Shown here piece by piece: positions 24,889-58,600 of a DNA stretch of 64,000 nucleotides. The position numbers and the translations under genes were made by a program. The first letter of the stretch is position 1. Each line of letters begins with the position of its first letter. The notes beneath the pieces are model-generated. The model saw only the letters and a list, made by a program, of their open reading frames with translations, did not search any database and was not told the origin of the DNA. This DNA comes from Acanthococcus lagerstroemiae (lineage: Eukaryota > Arthropoda > Insecta > Hemiptera > Eriococcidae), in assembly GCA_031841125.1 (NCBI GenBank), contig CM063112.1, positions 64,471,722-64,535,721 of the forward strand, in the 5' to 3' direction.

Positions 24889-27800
24889 GATAAATCGAAA
24901 TATCAATTTACAAGAGTCTTCGCATGTATCACAAATCATGCTCATATGAGTCGTGTCAGACGTGATCACCGTGCGCGTATTAAGGTAGGTGAGTTCAATA
25001 AGGCCCTAATTTAAGGTCTTGGCTCTCCAGACTTTCATGTAAGTGATTTCATGTTTTTCCTTTTTTGTGTTATAGTCGTCGACTGCAATATTTAAAAATT
25101 GGATTTCTTCTATACCGCTCCACGTTCCTCAGATCTTCTAATAAAAATACCCCTTTTTCAAAACTTGATAAGGCCAGCGCACCAAAGAAGGCTGGGCCTA
25201 TAATCTAATAAAAGACCCAGCCTACTACCTAATAAGCCTGACCTGAAACTCGGTAAATAAGAAGTTAAGCATGGTTCAAATAGAAATTTATGAGTAAGTT
25301 ATACCTGAAATGATAATCAATTGATCTTACCAGGCTGGGCCTTATTAGGTTACATAACATTATTTTTCGTGAGTATCGCATACCTCGGTTCCCATTTGCT
25401 CAAATTTCACTTTTCGGGCGTCGATCGTTAACCAACTACCACTACAACTATCCAATGTTGGATTTCTGGATAGATTCCATTTGATTAACATAATACTCGT
25501 AAATCCTCCAAGTTACACAATAAACATATCGGAGCACTTTTTACGTTATTGGAAAATCATCAACCGGCATATCTCGCACCAGTGGACTAATATCTTGATA
25601 AAAACAATTGGACAGTGTTGCCATATCATGAAGGAACAACTTTGCTGTACATTTTAATGCAGTCTGACGTAGAATTAGCACCAGAATTTATTATATTTAG
25701 CAGAGTTGTGACGTCGATCAGTCACGGAATGATCGAGACGCCACCTGGTGAAATTACGTCCAAACAGCTCATGTGATTTAAGGCGTAGTGGAAGACTATA
25801 GGTTTGAGTACCAAGTTCAAGAAAGAACAGATTAAATACAGGCATAACTTATTTATTTATTTAAACAAAACAAAACTGCTTATAAACTAAATTTTCTTCC
25901 GGTCCAGTCCTCCGAAATTCAATGGTTACCTAACGGCAAACAAACAAGTCCACCGTCAGTCCAAAGGATGTTAGTAAATTCTAATTTAAATGTTAATTAA
26001 ATTAAATGTCGGCTAGTGGTAAGGAGGATATGCACCGGCATTCCTGGACCCCCGACTATACCACAAGAGAGGAAGTTTACCTTATACTCAGGGTACCGAC
26101 CCATAAGTTTGATCAGGACAACAGCAGTTCTGGATCAAGTAATAAATTGAGCCAAAGGTTGGGAAGGCGGGGAGGGTCCCTAATTCGGTTGGAATAATTA
26201 CGTTCCGACCAAACAGTAAAGAAATTTCCCCGGAAGTCAAGGACCCCAGACAGGGTCAGAAATAAGTAGCTTCTCCCTTTACCGAAAGGGGAAAAATGTA
26301 CGGATCCATCACGAATGGACAACTTAAATATATTTCAGATTTGTACCAGAATAATTACGTTCGGGGTGCAAACTGAAAGAATAATTTACCACACAAGAAG
26401 GGGGTAAACATTAAGAATTCACTAACCTGAGCCATGCTGCTTCACAACACAAACACCACACGCGATTCGCCACACAACTGTAATTTTAATAACTAAATTC
26501 ACAATAACAATACTGAGGCGCGAGCGAGTCCTGAACAAGAATGACCTGGGTATTGTTCTGCTCAGCCCTTTTATGATTGTTGGGGCACGTGTTGTTTACT
26601 ACAATTCTCAAACTATCGACCATTGGTCGAAGTCGGAAATTGTGACGTCAGTAATGTACCTCACGACGTCACCTCACCGGGGTGACTTACGTATTTATTA
26701 TCAGTAGCCTGGACTATGTCACATATTTTCGACACAGTCTAAAGCATAACAGTTAAGATCGGTACAGTGGGCCTTATATTGTGGATCCGGGCCTCATCGG
26801 GCTCATCTACCTTATGCAATGAAATTAGGTTTTTCCTCCTAAAAATGTAGTATTATAGACGAAGACGTATATTTACCTTTAGTTTATTATTTTAGCGCAT
26901 TCATAGCAAATGGGGGAGAGGGTGAAGGTCATTTATTTTCAGATTTCGATTTTGTTAGACACTCTGTGTATGTGTATTGCGGGTTAAGTATATGGTACAG
27001 TACTATTAATTGCGGTATCACATGGCACTAATTTGTTTACAGATTTTTTATCACTGCAAGTACCTATAAATATAATTATTGGACTTTGAATTTGGGTGGT
27101 AATTTCGATCATTTGTACCCCGCGAATTTTTTTTTGTGGTGGTGGAGGGAGGTAGAAATTACCCGTCTACCCGCCTTCAGCGACGCCCATGTGTATATTA
27201 GGTACCTTTTTGTTGCTTCTCAGGCTGAATCAGTGGTGACGGGTGCACGCATCCCGATACACGACCGAATCGTTCGAAAAATTCCACGATTAGAGTTTTT
27301 TTCCACATCTTCTAAAACGAAAAAGTGAAAACTTGTATTTTAACTTACATCATATTTCATTCCAGACAATAAAAGCAAAAATTTTAATGTTCGCCTAATT
27401 AAAAAAAAAAAAAATCCAATACTGGTACTATCGAATCGATGTCTGAAGTACCTGTTAGCGCGGTATACATATAAATAATGGGTACTTCTTAGTCGTCTGT
27501 TTTTTGTTGTTTTTTTTCTTTAATTTCTTTATTTTATTTTATTATTTTTTCTAATACGTTAAACGTAGTGTTCGTCGCCGTCGTCATCTGGTTCGCGCGT
27601 CTAAGATATTCAACTCTTCCGTCCAGAAGCGACATCGACAGTTCGACTCGGTGTACTCGTACGTAGACGTAGACAGCGTCTCCTCGCCCGAAGATACTCG
27701 GAGAGAAAGTTCACGGTGAAGGTAAAATCGTCACGAAGTCTCACCAGTTAGCTTCCACTTCGACTCCACTTCATAGCCCGTTCGACCATCCCCAGTATTT

Positions 27801-28280
27801 TAATTTCACATCTCCCGATGTGTTTCTTCCTAATGTTTACTTTCTTAAAAGAATTTCTTATTCGACGAGCGCAGCAGCTGACGGCGCCGCGAAAAAAATG
27901 TTTTTAGTCGTTCGTTGCTGCGGTGGTGTCCGCGCGTGCGACTCGCATGCCTAAAATTAAATTTTTTTCCCTTATTCATTTTATCGTTATAATCGTATTT
28001 AAAATAATATATAATACATACGTACATGTATAAACGTATTTTTTTCTACTTTAAATATTCTCACACTCGAGTGTTATACTCGTAGCCCGCAGTAATTTCT
28101 CTATTTCTCTCTGTCTATGTTGAACGTCTCTCGAAAATGTGGTGGTGTTCGCGTCGCGTTTAAACGGGCACCAAATAATGAGCTGCGAGTCGGTACGTTC
28201 CGCATCCCCGGACAAAACGTGAAACCCCGAACGTCCGCGTTACGTGCTCGTATATTTATCCTGGTTCCGGACCCCGAAAC
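24889..28280. other. Intergenic DNA upstream of the protease gene
   Basis: No coding gene is supported. The word AATAAGGCC and its complement recur in both orientations between about 24,990 and 25,350, probably from a decayed small transposon. About 25,700-26,760 has LTR-like traits on the minus strand (CATAAAAGGGC near the middle, an AATAAATAAATAAG run, TGTGAC/GTCACA at the two limits), but I could not match target duplications. The last 700 bp before 28,281 become richer in CG dinucleotides and presumably contain the promoter and 5' untranslated region of the protease; no core promoter motif was assigned. Confidence 0.4.
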
Positions 28281-50207
<21,927 letters not shown>

Positions 50208-50767
50208 TTAGTAGAGGAGATGTGTAATTCAATACGTAAAACCTCAGACAGCCATTCGGTGATGAGAGGTTGGGATTTACGAGGAAAGGCAAAAAATAAC
50301 GTTGCCGTTCTCGTTGTGAAGTCCCGAGATTGTTATATAGGTATAGACTGCTGACAGGGTAAGCCTATCCGAGAAATCGTGCATGATTGAGAGTACGGCG
50401 ATGGAAATGATGATTTCGAGTCGAAACGCAGAATTTTCAATTTAATTTATAACTTGTATATTTGTGGATAAATTTGTAATTACTCGATAAATAAGCCATT
50501 ATTTATGATATTGTACGTAAGACGAAATTATATACTTTCATAAAACAATTTAATTTTCCTAGACGAAGATAGTAAACGCGGGATATCGCAATCGTGTATT
50601 CGCTTCTCCGAGGGCGTTTTATTACGTATTTCTGCATAAACATGTACGATGATCCCGAGTAACTAACAACCCGGAATAACACTTGTAAAACAGATTCAAG
50701 TGCCTGTAAGAAAAATCGAGTTTACGAATCGACAAATTGTTTCGATTCTTCTTCTCCGACATCCTCT
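50208..50767. other. Short intergenic region between convergent genes
   Basis: It must contain both 3' untranslated regions, of the protease (+) and Hdc (-). No other feature is seen apart from the Hdc poly(A) signal. Confidence 0.75.
50618..50623 (-). terminator. Poly(A) signal AATAAA of Hdc
   Basis: A canonical AATAAA on the minus strand, about 145 nt beyond the Hdc stop codon, at a normal distance for a short 3' untranslated region. Confidence 0.65.
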
Positions 50768-53700
50768 TCATTTGTTGGACTTTTGACGAACTCCGGGTAG
50801 CGGACTGATATTGATTCGGAAGAACATTTTATGTACCATATTAAGTCGCGAGTCCAACGAATACTGCTTGTTACTGCGAAATAAATCTCCGCGAGTTCGG
50901 CGTTGAAGAGCTTTGTGAAAAAATGTTAGCAAAATAATGAAACGTGAACCACTAATCGCCGATATGCGCGTATTTTCACGCGTGGATGGTTATGGAAAGA
51001 CCAAAATTTAGGAAATTTACTTACTGGGACTCATTTTCGTTTCATTGTACAGTTGACTGAGCCACTGCGTCCAAGGTGACAGTATAGAATCTTCCTTTTC
51101 AAAAATGCCCGCGAAGCTGCCATTCACCACTTTCGGTGACATCGGCGTATTTGAAAGCAATAGGCTGGTGCCGAAGGTACCTAGCTTCTTCTCGGCTACG
51201 ATTAAACGTATTAGATTATTAGTATTTCCTCGAGCATTTAGGGTAAAATTCATACTTGCTCTTTATTCGACGATTGGTACCTTCCATGTGCTCTCCCCGC
51301 GTCAAAAGCGATGATGCCGTTTCATACTCAGAAATTATGACAGTAGCGGCCTCTCTGATCTCATTCCAGTCTCTGATGATGTCGTCATCGGTTGTGTATT
51401 GCGATGTGACCGTAAAACGAATAACGTATTTATCTGTAAATAATTTAGTTCGACACGATGAAAAGTTGGGTTTTTTATCAAGTACAGGTAGGTACTCGTA
51501 TTTTATTGAGTACCGGTATCTACGTAGGTAATTTTGAGTACCTTTCAACGCAGCAGGAACGCAATGAATTTTCCCTCGGGTGTTGAGACGTTTTAGCAAT
51601 TTTTCGGTTAGATGGTTGCCGTGTCGTAAACAGAAAACCACCAAACCTAGATGACGAATAGCGGGTATTAGGAACCGAGAATCACTGCGCACCAGAGATT
51701 CAAATGTTTGAGCTTTTTTTACTCCCTACGTGAAAAAAAAAATACTCGTGAAATTCTCGATTCTAGCGTGCGAATTAACCGAAATAACTGCTCAAATGCA
51801 CTATCGTATTTATGAGTAGGTACCTATAGCTACCTACCTCTCTGATGTGCTCTTGTAAGCCTTTGATTCCGTAACATCGAATCACAAACCATAATTTCAA
51901 CGCTCGAAATCGTTTACTCAGAGGAATTTGCCAGTGCTAAAAAACCAAAGGCATATATTTTAGGTAGATATAGTTTAGCGATTAAACACAAATCTTGATC
52001 TCTTTTATAATCGAATAAATATCGCAATGTTATTATGTGATTACATTAAAACAGGTAGGCAGGAACGGTGTGCGACATAAGCATTACCCTCTCAATTATG
52101 GTGATCACTCATCATTTTGTACGAAAGGAGAGGACAAAAAATAAAAACGGCTTGTTTTGTTTTTTCTCTTTTTTCGTTTCGACGGAGAGGAAGGCAAATC
52201 CGCATTCTCCCATGGTTGCCACTATCGACTAATTTTTAACAATAATTACAAATACCATCGCATTCGTGTTTCATGCGCATACTTACATAATGTGTATCAA
52301 CTAGAGAAATAAGTAATTTTTGTTACATACCATATAATCTATTCCATGTCCTGCAGAACGCACAGAAAACATGTTTAAATTATTTTCAATTTGACACAAT
52401 AACCCTCTAACTTAGTTCACATTCGGTAGGATAGTCATTTCATTTCACAAACCCACGTGATTAGAGTGTACGTATCTACTCGTGATGCTTGAGATGATCG
52501 CATAAGTTTTTGTATATATAACATAGGTAGGCAAGTATATTTTTATGTACACTTTTGTGCACTTAACCATATTCCTTGTACTAGTGCTTTATTATTATCC
52601 ATTATAAGTATTTATGCGGAGCTAAATAAAATATGAACTCGATAATCTAATTACGATAATTACTATAATCATGTGTAGTAAGAGTACAGATATAACAATT
52701 GGTGACTAGATTCAGTGTAACTATCCTGAAGTACACTTACTTAAATATCTAGCTACAGATCTGCTCAGTAAGTTCGTAATTTAAACGCTTTTTGTGATCA
52801 CTAAATTTCGAATTACTTAATGACTAGGATTGATTTACTTGTGAAATCAGCATAGGCGCAAACAGGGGGAGCCCGCCCCCTTCCAAGAATAAAAAAAATT
52901 ATACAAATGAAAGAATTTTCAGAATGATATAAATACTTGTCAGCTCCCTATGAGCCCCAACCCCACTCAAGTTCGACTACTTACGCGTATGCAAATTAGT
53001 ATCCAGTCCTACGATTATCATGCACTTCACACCATTAGTAATCATTTTGACACCAAATCAGATTACCTACAGAATGTCCAAATCTAATGGTAAGTTAGTT
53101 TACCTACAATCGAGCTACTTTTGAATTATATTAATACCTGAATTCTCGTGCCTCAAATACAGTGGTTCAACGTTGAAAGTACGATGAAGAGCGCCGCAGT
53201 TTTTTACCCTGGAACAAGTAATTTCAGTTGAAGAAAAAAAAATCATCATAGCGCAAACTAATTGCGCATAAGTACTTAAAAAAATACGAATACTGACCAC
53301 ATGGCTGTGCAATCAAAATTAACCAACAGCCACTTGCTCGGATTAAAGGCGAACGAGTGTGCGAACTGAACTCCTTTTAGCCATTTACGAAACTCCGGGC
53401 AGATGAAAGAACTACCGGCGTATGCGGCGTCTATGTGGAGCCATAAATTCTCGCGTTCACCTGCGTTACATTCGGATTTTTTTGCTAAATCAATAGAGCT
53501 CGAATATGATGTAGGTACATCCGGTTTATTTTACAAGAATTGTGCCTCTAACAGTTAGCTACCTACGTAAATCGTCGACATTAAAGAACATAGCCTATAC
53601 AGATAGGCACTACAATTAATTAATTATATCTATACACACGTACATATAGGTCCAATTGATTCGATATTATCGAAAGCGCAAGCGGCTGTAGTACCAAGGG

Positions 53701-55601
53701 TTGCACATACCTGCAAATTGTAGGGTTCATTATGTAGAGAGTCCTAAAACGTTATCACCGCGCTTAATTCACAAAAATCATTCCCTTATCTGTTTTATTG
53801 GCAATTATGTTCACTAAACTATCAGCAGATATTACTGCCCGCTTTTGCGACAGAAATATTGCTGTATCTACGGCAGAACTTGGCCCAAATCGAGACTTTT
53901 ATATTTGTACGTACAAAAAATGGGATTAAATTCTTTTTCTTATCGGTTTCAATGGCTTCGACGAGTTTGTCCGCTCTCAATGAATAAGCGCCGTCACTTT
54001 CGATGTATCGTAACTTCACTAGTCCTATCAATCCGGCTTTCTCGACTGACGAATGTGCCTGAAAGGAAATGCTGGTCAGTGATGATTACTGCACTGTGCG
54101 TGTACATCCTCGAGTAAAATAGAATTTTTTACGAGTAAGCTTCCATTACTTGATCGGAACAATAAGCAACCAAACGACTGTTGATCTCAGCATCATCGAG
54201 ATCGCATTCCTTGGTTTCATTTTCATTTCTGTATCGGCTAATAGCTTCGGTTCGGCCAGCAAGAAGACAAATTAGCGTTGCTTCGCTCGAAGTAGTCTAA
54301 AATGATCGCGCGTGATTTTAGTTTTCCACGTCGAGCTGCGGAACAGAGCTTCTAAAATGAGCGTGCAACTTGGGAGACGGACAAACACTGCAGAACTATC
54401 GTCACTCCAGTCACCGCTTTGAGTTTGGGTCTTGAGAAAGTATCGAAAACTTTGAGGGAGCGTATAAGACCTAAAAATTCTAAGACAGGATTCTTACAAT
54501 TTTTTCATGGCGTGCTCGTTAGCATTCGAATATTTTTAGTTTTCATTACTGATTTACTCGCGTAACATTTTCCGTTGAATCAACTTGCACTTGGAAGTAG
54601 TTCTAGACGCAAATGCGACAAATTTTTAAAACTTTTCGGAGTATGGGTATACATTTGAATAAACTATAAACGAGTTATTCGATATTTTGTAATACTAACA
54701 GGCTTACACTAAGTTCGGTAGGTATAGAAAGTCACCTGAATTACACCGCCCCCGGTACTATCGCTAGCCATGTGTAAAAATTCGTCAGGCAAGCCGATCA
54801 TTTTGCCCAGCCAGTTCATAATGAGAATTTCCAGCTCCGTGCATGCTGGGCTGCTCGCCTTTAAAAACAAATACGATTATTAGCTTTCGATTTGAGCGTT
54901 AGAAAGAAATCATACAAGCCGAGCGTTTCCGAGCACGTGGTCAACATACAGGTACTTCATTGGACTCTTACCCGTAACATTTTATTTGGAAGGAGCTTTA
55001 AAGCGCATCACTTACCCACGTAAATCCTAAACAGTTAATGGCATCGGCTAACATATCACCTAACAGAGATGGAAACGAATTCAAAGCCGGAAAATACGCG
55101 TGCATGTAGGGTGACTGCCAATGTGTTATCTGTAGGTAGGTGCATGAAACCAGAACAAATCGACGTGTTAATGCAACTCCGAACTTTAAAGGCCCCGATA
55201 TCATTAAACAGAAAACAGGACAACCGCGCGAGTAAACGGAATTGTTGGTTCAGAAATACCGAATTAAGAAATCAGTAATTCGCTTACCCCGGGCATTATG
55301 TATTTTTCTACATCTCCGAAAACACGCTCCCACGGTTCAGCATCTAGTGGCGCCGAATGTGGAATCAGTTGTAGCATGTAGCCCGGATTGACATCAGGGT
55401 ACACACGTCGACTACGTATATTCTCCAAATAATCGGCAATGTAATCGATCATTTCTTTGCCTTAGATTAGGGATAAAAAAATAAATCGTCGATACGTATA
55501 CATACTGAAACTTTTATCAACACTTTCGCAAGATCGAACGAAAACAATTTGCAGTAGAATTTATTAATCCTACCTCTAAGACGATACTCGTCGAAATCCA
55601 T
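50768..55601 (-). CDS. Hdc: Histidine decarboxylase, 15 coding exons, 599 aa
   Basis: Exons, 5' to 3' on the minus strand: 55601-55574, 55460-55288, 55129-55016, 54858-54736, 54296-54150, 54058-53915, 53710-53644, 53460-53298, 53208-53138, 52350-52331, 51936-51838, 51725-51542, 51433-51281, 51195-51025 and 50910-50768 (TGA). Total 1,800 nt, all GT..AG. The enzyme is cytosolic, PLP-dependent and makes histamine from histidine. The N-terminus [20 protein letters not shown] matches family starts. Key sites: [14 protein letters not shown] (from 69), [11 protein letters not shown] with PLP-binding Asp276, NPSKW with the Schiff-base Lys308, YLRHENSG with Ser343, and [25 protein letters not shown] and [13 protein letters not shown] favour Hdc over Dopa decarboxylase: Ser in NSG corresponds to human Ser354, where Dopa decarboxylases have Gly. 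The C-terminal 100 residues ([13 protein letters not shown].., QYSLDSRL) extend past the catalytic core. The last exon's frame is the least certain. Confidence 0.95.
52331..52350 (-). other. Hdc: Hdc exon 10: 20-nt microexon
   Basis: Exon 9 ends in phase 1 after ..HENS and exon 11 starts in phase 0 at HWQIPLS, so 3n+2 bases are missing. A 20-nt segment with a strong acceptor (TTCTGTGCGTTCTGCAG) and donor (ATG|GTATGT) fits exactly. It completes Gly344 and adds HGIDYM, giving NSG-HGIDYM-HWQ. Mammalian Hdc has the same number of residues between NSG and HWQ, with Asp-aromatic-Met at the end. Confidence 0.88.
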
Positions 55602-58600
55602 GATTCGATGAAACTCTGTAAGCACGAAACGATGGGCAGAACCGCCGAATAAAATCAACTATTAATACATTACGAGCGTATTATGTAGTACAGTATTGTA
55701 CGAGTGATTCACTCCATCACTCGAGTAATTATACGTATTTTTAAAAAGCTAACATCAAATCCTCGGGTGTGCAACAACAACAAAATTATGACAGTGTGAA
55801 AATGATGCGGATTTCGATGCAGAGCGAGGTTTTTCTTAACATTAGTGAAGCCATACATGCATGTCTTGGCGGTTAGTGCCACTGGCGCGTCGCGCTAATG
55901 AGATCACGATATTTTATACGAAACATATAAGCGAAATATTTTGATAATTTTATATCTACCGCGAGACTCTGGCGTGGAAACAATAGTACCGTGAGCCCAA
56001 TTTAGAAAATGTAGGTATCTATCGAAGAAAATGGCATCCGTTATAGTAATAAGATGAATACAGAACCCGTTCAATTTATCAGCTTCACCAAAGGTACATT
56101 TTTAAACTACTTGCCTACCAGTTGCAGTGTAATTTTACTTTACGAGAAGAACGTTCAATATCAGTATGCAACAATTATTCTGTAGGTATTGGGTATGTAG
56201 GTGATTTTCATGTATACACTTTCCAACGCTGAACAGTGTAAAGTGTAAACATATACGCTTGTGCGGTTTCCTTTATCGCGTTAGAATTTTGAGATCTGAA
56301 CGCGTTCTAAACTTGTAAAATTCCTTTCACAATTACTGCTTACGTTCATTCAAGAGGTAACACCGTTTGCATCCCAATATCAACGCCTCCAGTCAGCGCC
56401 AAACTTGGAAATTCAAATTCAGACAATTCACGGATCGCCAGAATCAAACTGTAATTAAAAATAGTTTAACCCATTAACCAGTATGACTACTACGAGTATG
56501 ACGAGCTTTTCTTTTAGAAACGCGACGTTCAATCCAGACTATCGCAGATCATACAGAAGTATCGCGTTCAGCGCTCAAACTTACCTTAAAATGATCTTTC
56601 AGTTGTTTTTTTGTTGTTGTTTTTGTTTTTGCATAGTATAATTCTCTTTTTTCTCCATTACTAAAAAGATTTCTTCCCTCCACTAAGTACAGAAAAATTT
56701 AAGAAGCATAAGAAACAGCCGAAAGGCTTGTCTGTCAAAAACTCAAAAAATTGTAAACACAGACCTGTGGATGCAAGATCCAACTGGGCCGAGAGAAAGC
56801 CAGCTTACAAGCTAGATCGGCAGAAAGAAATAGTCAGTCAGCAATACAAATAGCTACATTAGTAAAATCAAACCACATTAGAACTGAGAAAGTTCATTAT
56901 AAAAATTTCAGAAGTCCATTACAGGCGACTAAAACGTTGAACAACGCCATTTGCCCGCGGAACACACACTCTGGCTCTCCCTCACTCCCCCGGTAGTTCA
57001 TTTAGCCCACCAACGAACTCGACCATCGTTTCATTTTTATGGACAATGTATTAAGATTTCAGTTTTCTGACTCAGTTACAGTTTAAACATCGCAACAGTT
57101 GCATAGGGCTGCGCTTTGTTGCCAAAAAACACGCTTTTACACTTCCCGTAGTCCTACATACGACACAACTCCGCACTTCCTCTCCATCGTTTCGCACGAC
57201 TGGAATTCGTAATACACGCGTACCTTGAAATTGCATAACCGATCGTATTTGCGGCGCTCACTTGACATCTTCATAATAGAATTCTGATACGCGCCCGTGT
57301 AATTGACAGTTTTATTCTTTCGTGCATTTCAACTTCATTCACTAGGTAATATAGGGTACATCGTACACAACGTTTATTAAAAAGTTAATGGTTTATGACA
57401 CCGCGGCAACGGAAATAAAAAGTGTCGCAATTTTCAGAAATAACGGACAAAGAAACTATTCGTTTTGTTAAATTAGGCCATTTTTCGATTTCTTCGTTAT
57501 TAAATCGCTCGCATTGCCGGAAAAATTAGGACCCTTTATTTTGCGAATTTTTTCGAATTCTTGATTTTCGCAATCCGATAGAGGCAAAACATGAAGAAAT
57601 TGAGAGGACCCCCGTCGTTATAACTTCAAATTGATCAGATGAGAGGAACGAAAAATGCGAAGTTTTGACTTTTTTGACAAAAATTATTTTTACTCAGTCT
57701 GTATTAGCGCTTAAAATATTCGCGTACCCACATGTTCTAGACAGCCATTTAAATACACTTTGAGTATAAAATTGTTTGACTCCTCGATTTGAATCGATAG
57801 CCCTTGAGGAGAGCTCCAAAATAGAGGGAATAGGAGGACTGAAAGATGAAATTCGAATGGCAATCGATTCGTTAGTTCTCACGTCACTGAATTTGATACT
57901 GAGATTAGTTTCCCAATCCGACTCCCCAGGGTGCCACAAAACGGGGCTACGGCCCATTAATAATGGTTTTCCACGATTGTACACAATATAGATTTTCGAG
58001 GTGATTGAATTCAATTTTCAGTAGTTTTTACATCCGACTTCCGAAAATGTCGCCAAAGAGGGGTAGAAATAAAATACCCTATTGCTAACATTTTCGAGGT
58101 GGTAGGTACAAGGGACACCTTAATGTACAAATTATACACACTTGAAACTAGAGCTGTGCACCGAGGTTTCAGTCATTAGCGGTGGCGGCGGGACGCCGGT
58201 GCGCCATCCTGCAATGCTTTCGGTCTACCAAAAACTTAAGTTAGAAAAATTATTTTCAGGTTCAAAAAACGTTATTTCAAACAAAAAAAAAGGGATTTCA
58301 AACATTGCAAACCGATGAATCTATCAGCGGTGACCATGGCGACGCGCTAAATTTTTTTAAACGGCGACGGCAGCGGGCGTGCCCCTTACTTCAAATACAA
58401 CATCGCTTTAGTCAATCACACTGTTTTTTTATTAAAAGGCTTTTAAAGGTAACAACAACATACTGTAGCGCTTGAGAAATTCACGAAAAATACGTAGATT
58501 TTTGCGATAATCTCGGAAACTTACGGAGAGAAATTCAATAAAATTACAAGCTAAATGGCCAAACCCTGGTAAACATTCGATAGCCGCCTTGTCGAGTTTC

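Noticed and set aside
52287..52300. 14-nt candidate Hdc microexon with excellent GTAAGT donor
   Set aside because: It also fixes the phase but gives NS-VDTHY-HWQ, losing the conserved Gly and shortening the segment. The 20-nt segment at 52,331-52,350 restores NSG and the family length.
57694..58014. 106-codon minus-strand open frame upstream of Hdc
   Set aside because: I recognised no domain and found no supporting splice context, so it is left as unassigned intergenic sequence.
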